Shown here piece after piece: positions 60,283-64,000 of a DNA stretch of 64,000 nucleotides. The notes beneath the pieces are model-generated. The model searched no databases. It was not told where the DNA came from and worked only from the letters and a program-made list of their open reading frames with translations. Numbering within the stretch: the stretch's first letter is position 1; each line of letters starts with the position of its first letter. The position numbers and the translations under genes were made by a program. The stretch is from Paenibacillus piri (lineage in GTDB: Bacteria; Bacillota; Bacilli; Paenibacillales; NBRC-103111), in assembly GCF_004354045.1 (NCBI RefSeq), contig NZ_SMRT01000015.1:142339-206338 (forward strand), in the 5' to 3' direction.

Positions 60283-60768
60283 ATGACGGCTCCTGTACAT
60301 TTTCTATATGAAGCGGATAGTTTGGAGCAGACGGCTGAGCTCGCTACGGCGCTTGCCAAGCGGTTCCGACCGGGCTCCGTCATTACGCTGGACGGGGATT
60401 TGGGCGCGGGCAAAACGGCATTTTCCCAAGCTGTCGCCAAGGCGCTCGGCGTCAAGGACACGGTTAACAGTCCGACATTTACTCTAATCAAGGAATACGA
60501 AGGGGAGACGCTCCCTTTTTATCATATGGATGTGTACCGTTTGTCCATCGATGAAGCGGACGAGCTTGGGTTGGACGAATACTTTTATGGCAGCGGTGTC
60601 ACATTGATGGAGTGGGGAGCTTTAATCGAGGAGCTTTTACCCGCTGAACGGTTGTCCATAACAATCGAGCATCGCGGAGGACAAGAGCGCTTGTTCCGGC
60701 TGGTTCCTCATGGGAGCCCCTATCTGCAGTGGTGCGAACAGCTAAAGGAGAACGGAATATTACAATGA
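60283..60768 (+). CDS. tsaE: tRNA t6A synthesis ATPase TsaE
   Basis: A 161-residue P-loop ATPase. Walker A is GDLGAGKTA (38-46), followed by NSPTFTLIKEY and FYHMDVYRL, which are family signatures. With TsaB and TsaD it transfers the threonylcarbamoyl group to A37 of ANN-decoding tRNAs. It begins 9 nt after thiL and overlaps tsaB by 4 nt. Confidence 0.95.
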   Translation: MTAPVHFLYEADSLEQTAELATALAKRFRPGSVITLDGDLGAGKTAFSQAVAKALGVKDTVNSPTFTLIKEYEGETLPFYHMDVYRLSIDEADELGLDEYFYGSGVTLMEWGALIEELLPAERLSITIEHRGGQERLFRLVPHGSPYLQWCEQLKENGILQ

Positions 60769-61622
60769 CCAGTATAACGAAAATGAACGCGGCAGACGGT
60801 ATGCTGCTCGCTGTCGATACATCTTCAAGCGCGATGTCCATTGCATTAACCCGCGGTCCGGAGCTGCTGGGCGAGCTGAATTCGAAGGCTGAAAGAAATC
60901 ATTCGATTCATCTGCTTCCCGCTATCCGGCAGCTGCTGTCGGATGCAGGGCTGCATCCCCGTGATTTGGATGCGTTTGCGGTGGGCGTCGGGCCGGGCTC
61001 CTATACGGGGGTACGGATCGGCGTGACGGTTGCCAAAACATTCGCCTGGACGCATGACATGGCGCTGCTTGGCGTATCGAGCCTGGAGGCGTTGGCGCTC
61101 GGCGGGGGCGAGGCTTATTTTCGCGAAGCCGCGGGCGATTCGGGCGAAGCGAACGTCAGCTCGGCGGAGGAGGCGCTCGGACGTCGGAACGAGACGGTTT
61201 GGTTTGTCCCTATGTTCGAAGCGCGCCGGGGACAAGCGTTTACCGCATTGTATCAAGCTTCGCCGCAGAGCTGGAGCTGCCTTGTCCAAGACGGCATCCG
61301 TTTGATGTCGTCCTGGACTGAAGAGCTGCTGAAGCGTTCGGCGGAGACGGCATCCGGCGAAAGCGCCGCTGCTAAACCGGACCGGATCGTCTTTGTCGGA
61401 GAGACCGGGCTGCATACGGAGACATTAGACCGTTTCTTTACTGCATGGGCCGGACCGTCCGGTGTTGTTGACCATGAGATGCGCGCCCGTCATATTGCGC
61501 AAATCGGCCGCCGCCATTGGCGCGAGGGACGCATAGAGCAAGCGCACGGGCTGGTGCCGAATTATACGCAGCTGACGGAAGCTGAAGTGAATTTGGCCAA
61601 AAAATCGCAGGGAGGGCCTTGA
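60765..61622 (+). CDS. tsaB: tRNA t6A synthesis protein TsaB
   Basis: A 285-residue ASKHA-fold protein that pairs with TsaD. MLLAVDTSSSAMSIAL and FAVGVGPGSYTGVRIGV are characteristic. Start ATG 60765 overlaps the tsaE stop (ATGA), with AAAGGAGA somewhat far upstream. The middle (about 125-150) holds a short Gly/Glu/Ala insert. It lacks TsaD's metal site, as usual, and has a structural role. Confidence 0.93.
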   Translation: MTSITKMNAADGMLLAVDTSSSAMSIALTRGPELLGELNSKAERNHSIHLLPAIRQLLSDAGLHPRDLDAFAVGVGPGSYTGVRIGVTVAKTFAWTHDMALLGVSSLEALALGGGEAYFREAAGDSGEANVSSAEEALGRRNETVWFVPMFEARRGQAFTALYQASPQSWSCLVQDGIRLMSSWTEELLKRSAETASGESAAAKPDRIVFVGETGLHTETLDRFFTAWAGPSGVVDHEMRARHIAQIGRRHWREGRIEQAHGLVPNYTQLTEAEVNLAKKSQGGP

Positions 61623-61623
61623 C

Positions 61624-62136
61624 ATGGAGGTAACAGAACAAACGGAAGCCATGGGCCCGTTGGAGTTCCGCTCGATGAGGATGGAGGACATCCCGGTCAT
61701 TTGCGAGATTGAGCAGGAGGCGTTTGCTACGCCATGGACTGCAGGTGCCTTTCACAATGAATTGACCAACAATCAATTTGCCCGTTATTTGGTTATGGAG
61801 CTGGATGGACAGGTTATCGGCTATGGCGGCATGTGGATGATCATGGAGGAGGCGCATGTCACCAATGTGGCAGTGCGCGAAGCTTACCGCGGCAAAAAGC
61901 TGGGCGAGCGGCTGATGCGGGAGCTGCAAAAAACGGCGAGTTTTCTCGGCGCCGAGCGGATGACGCTCGAGGTGCGGCCATCCAACGTGATCGCGCAGCG
62001 GCTATACGGGAAGCTCGGCTTTCATTCAGTCGGCGTCCGCCGCGGCTACTACACCGATAATCGCGAGGACGCCCTGGTTATGTGGGCCAATTTGCCGAAA
62101 TATCACTATACTTCGAACGAACGCACAGGGGAATAG
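61624..62136 (+). CDS. rimI: Ribosomal protein S18-alanine N-acetyltransferase
   Basis: A 170-residue GNAT acetyltransferase. EQEAFATPWTAGAF, the AHVTNVAVREAYRGKKLGERL acetyl-CoA loop (motif A) and NVIAQRLYGKLGFHSVGVRRGYY are typical RimI features. GGGAGGG precedes ATG 61624. It follows tsaB by one base and precedes tsaD by two, an arrangement common in bacteria. Confidence 0.93.
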   Translation: MEVTEQTEAMGPLEFRSMRMEDIPVICEIEQEAFATPWTAGAFHNELTNNQFARYLVMELDGQVIGYGGMWMIMEEAHVTNVAVREAYRGKKLGERLMRELQKTASFLGAERMTLEVRPSNVIAQRLYGKLGFHSVGVRRGYYTDNREDALVMWANLPKYHYTSNERTGE

Positions 62137-62138
62137 CT

Positions 62139-63248
62139 ATGAAAACAAGCAATTATTATACGGGATCTCCCGATTCCGGAGGCCATGACTCCGGCGAGCA
62201 TTCGAACCATAGCGAGGGAGCGCGGACGGAGAAGCCGGCGCTCATTCTCGCTATCGAGACGAGCTGCGACGAAACATCGGTCGCCATTGTTGAAAGCGGG
62301 ACGATCATCCGTTCGAATATCGTTTCGAGCCAGGTCGCGACGCATCAGCGCTTCGGCGGCGTTGTGCCGGAAGTCGCGTCGCGCAAGCATGTGGAGAGCA
62401 TCACATGGATCATTGAGGAAGCTTTCGAGAAGGCGGGCGTCCGCCCCAGCGAGCTGTCCGCCATTGCCGTGACCGAAGGGCCGGGGCTGATCGGCGCGCT
62501 GCTGGTCGGGGTTGTCGCCGCCAAAGCGCTGGCTTATTCGCTTGATCTTCCTCTGATCGGCGTGCATCATATAGCCGGTCATATTTATGCCAACCGGCTC
62601 GTTCATCAGCTGGAATATCCGTTGGTGTCGCTGGTCGTATCCGGCGGGCATACGGAGCTGGTCTATGTGGAATCGGAGGGTCGGTTCCGCATTATCGGCC
62701 AGACCCGCGATGACGCCGCCGGAGAAGCGTACGACAAGGTGGCGCGGGCGCTGAAGCTGCCGTATCCCGGCGGCCCGCATGTCGACCGGCTCGCGCACGA
62801 AGCGGCAGAAGCGCTGCCTTTGCCGCGCGCCTGGCTGGAGCCGGATTCGTACGATTTCAGCTTCAGCGGGCTGAAATCGGCTGTGCTGGCCGCGCTGAAC
62901 TCCGCGGCGATGAAGGGCCAGCCGCTGGAGCCGCAGGCCGTGGCCAAGGGCTTCCAGGACTCGGTCACCGACGTCCTGGTGGAGAAGTCGCTCCGCGCCG
63001 TACGGGCTTACGGCGCGAAGCAGCTGCTGTTGGCGGGCGGTGTGGCCGCCAACCGGGGGCTGCGCGAGCGGCTGGCTGCGCGCTGCGCCGAAGCGGAGGT
63101 GCCGCTGCTGGCTCCGCCGCTCGGCTTGTGCACCGACAACGCGGCGATGATCGCCGCCGCCGCATTTTTGAAGCTCGAGCGAAATCAGTTTTCTTCGCTC
63201 GAGCTGAAAGCCGAGCCCATGCTTAAGCTGGAGGCATGGTCGGTCTGA
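62139..63248 (+). CDS. tsaD: tRNA t6A transferase TsaD
   Basis: A 369-residue ASKHA metalloenzyme that carries out threonylcarbamoyl transfer to tRNA A37. ILAIETSCDETS begins at about 36, the metal ligands His144 and His148 lie in HHIAGH, and GGVAANRGLR is near the C-terminus. AGGGGAA precedes ATG 62139. A 33-residue hydrophilic leader rich in Gly, Ser, His and Glu precedes the usual start of the family; it may be real or the true start may be later, but no better start codon with a site is seen. Confidence 0.94.
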   Translation: MKTSNYYTGSPDSGGHDSGEHSNHSEGARTEKPALILAIETSCDETSVAIVESGTIIRSNIVSSQVATHQRFGGVVPEVASRKHVESITWIIEEAFEKAGVRPSELSAIAVTEGPGLIGALLVGVVAAKALAYSLDLPLIGVHHIAGHIYANRLVHQLEYPLVSLVVSGGHTELVYVESEGRFRIIGQTRDDAAGEAYDKVARALKLPYPGGPHVDRLAHEAAEALPLPRAWLEPDSYDFSFSGLKSAVLAALNSAAMKGQPLEPQAVAKGFQDSVTDVLVEKSLRAVRAYGAKQLLLAGGVAANRGLRERLAARCAEAEVPLLAPPLGLCTDNAAMIAAAAFLKLERNQFSSLELKAEPMLKLEAWSV

Positions 63249-63259
63249 TTCGGATAATG

Positions 63260-63303
63260 TCACCCGGATTCTTTTGAACGTTTAGGGATCCGGGTGATTT
63301 TTT
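63260..63303 (+). terminator. Rho-independent terminator of tsaD operon
   Basis: TCACCCGGAT pairs with ATCCGGGTGA, followed by TTTTTT. Lies 12 nt after the tsaD stop. Confidence 0.85.
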
Positions 63304-63483
63304 ATGTCTTGAGTATGCGCAGTTCAAGCGGTTCTACCGCTGTCTTAATTGTATGATTGCGGATGCCGGAGTGGCTCTTTGGAGAAAATCATATAACAAC
63401 CGCTGCACAAAAAGCATACTGCCATGTCGGAATCTAGGTTATCTAGATGTCGAAATAGGAGATAATTCCCAGTATATTTTTGC

Positions 63484-63512
63484 TTGCATTATATAGACGG
63501 ATTTGTTATATT
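63484..63512 (+). promoter_or_regulatory. rrn promoter P1
   Basis: TTGCAT (63484-63489), 17-nt spacer, TATATT (63507-63512). Confidence 0.7.
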
Positions 63513-63579
63513 ACTACTTGTCGCTTCTGAAGGCAGCCGGAATTTGAAGTCGAAATAAACACTTCTTCAAAAAAAGTGC

Positions 63580-63609
63580 TTGCCATGATACGAGCGAATG
63601 TGATATATT
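63580..63609 (+). promoter_or_regulatory. rrn promoter P2
   Basis: TTGCCA (63580-63585), 18-nt spacer, TATATT (63604-63609), preceded by an A-rich stretch that could act as an UP element. Confidence 0.65.
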
Positions 63610-63661
63610 GATCAGGTCGCTTTTGACAGGTTGTCGAAAGAGATCGAGAAAAGCAAGACGA

Positions 63662-63680
63662 TTGCCCTTTGAAAACTGAA
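63662..63680 (+). promoter_or_regulatory. rrn antitermination boxA-like element
   Basis: TTGCCCTTTGAAAACTGAAC matches the TGCTCTTTGAAAACT-type boxA found in Bacillales rrn leaders, where the Nus complex assembles. Confidence 0.65.
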
Positions 63681-63828
63681 CAACGAGTGAGTGTTAAAAA
63701 TGAGAATGCAAATTCTCGCTAGCATTACTTTTGAGCTTAAGACAAGCTTTTTTACATCCCCTCAGTAATGTGGGGCCCCCGAAAAGTAATCGGAATTCTC
63801 TACGGAGGTTCGCTTCACTTTTTGGGGT

Positions 63829-64000
63829 ATCGTGGAGAGTTTGATCCTGGCTCAGGACGAACGCTGGCGGCGTGCCTAATACATGCAAGTCGAGCGGACT
63901 GTTCCTTCGGGGACAGTTAGCGGCGGACGGGTGAGTAACACGTAGGCAACCTGCCTGTAAGACCGGGATAACTATCGGAAACGATAGCTAAGAGCGGATA
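63829..64000 (+). rRNA. 16S ribosomal RNA, 5' part
   Basis: AGAGTTTGATCCTGGCTCAG starts at 63836, equal to E. coli position 8, so the mature 5' end is about 63829. The following GACGAACGCTGGCGGCGTGC and GGCGGACGGGTGAGTAACAC stretches are standard. The gene runs off the right edge; only about 172 nt are present, including variable region V1. Confidence 0.97.

Larger units (their letters stand above)
63249..63828 (+). promoter_or_regulatory. rrn upstream and leader region
   Basis: Contains the tsaD terminator, then two tandem sigma-A promoters (63484-63512 and 63580-63609) and an antitermination box (63662-63680) before the 16S gene. An A-rich hairpin-forming stretch (CACTTCTTC...AAAAAGTG) lies just upstream of the second promoter. 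No coding frame is credible; the minus frame 63694-63888 runs into 16S. Confidence 0.7.

Noticed and set aside
62106..63263. 385-residue open frame antisense to tsaD
   Set aside because: tsaD is unmistakable on the plus strand; the antisense protein is low-complexity Arg/Gln-rich with no recognisable domain.
63694..63888. 64-residue minus frame at the rrn leader
   Set aside because: Overlaps the rRNA leader and the conserved 16S 5' end.

Overview
The window reads as a chromosomal segment of an endospore-forming Paenibacillus-like member of the Bacillales. Evidence: a gerA-type germination operon, an SspH-type spore protein, SinI/SinR regulators, a Ku/LigD repair operon, AGGAGG-type ribosome binding sites throughout, and the 5' end of a 16S rRNA gene of Firmicute type at the right edge. 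No BLAST or HMM search was possible; family calls come from recognisable motifs and gene context.

Left arm (1-11.7 kb, visibly more AT-rich): the tail of a probable MarR regulator; an SDR oxidoreductase whose catalytic Tyr is His; an AT-rich remnant island (serine recombinase tail, rolling-circle Rep fragment, two small unknown genes); a carbohydrate ABC importer (binding lipoprotein, two permeases, an alpha/beta hydrolase, no ATPase) divergent from a YesM/YesN-type two-component system. The arm ends in a 123-bp MITE-like element with 5-bp target duplication and a 47-nt palindrome.

Middle (11.8-26.5 kb): an MFS transporter divergent from an SgrR-type regulator, thymidine kinase, a PAS protein, glutamate synthase gltB-gltD, a DUF4870 protein, and sinI-sinR.

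Core of interest (26.6-40.7 kb): two divergent operons start from one 275-bp region. Leftward: glmS, a HEAT-repeat membrane protein, a processive GT2 glycosyltransferase, a pseudo-receiver protein (phospho-Asp replaced by Glu), and a membrane-anchored clan GH-A-like hydrolase. Rightward: a UbiA-type prenyltransferase resembling decaprenyl-phosphate phosphoribosyltransferase, an SMR/ArnE-like small transporter, a DUF212/YuiD phosphatase-like protein, a GT-C-like multipass glycosyltransferase, and a second paralogous hydrolase. I infer a surface-glycopolymer system pairing a hexosamine-fed polymerase with a lipid-linked pentose branch. The convergent sinIR next door suggests, but does not prove, biofilm-type control.

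Right arm (40.7-64 kb): an orphan secreted TIM-barrel-like protein, a second SgrR-type regulator, a DUF4173 membrane protein with a His-rich repeat, a HAD hydrolase, an M23 peptidase, a four-gene ger operon with an unusually extended B subunit, cardiolipin synthase, the ku/ligase/polymerase operon, small spore-related genes, thiL-tsaE-tsaB-rimI-tsaD (thiamine and t6A synthesis), and an rrn operon with tandem promoters. A dispersed intergenic repeat (three clear copies and one degenerate) with a covarying stem recurs between 26.6 and 59.2 kb.
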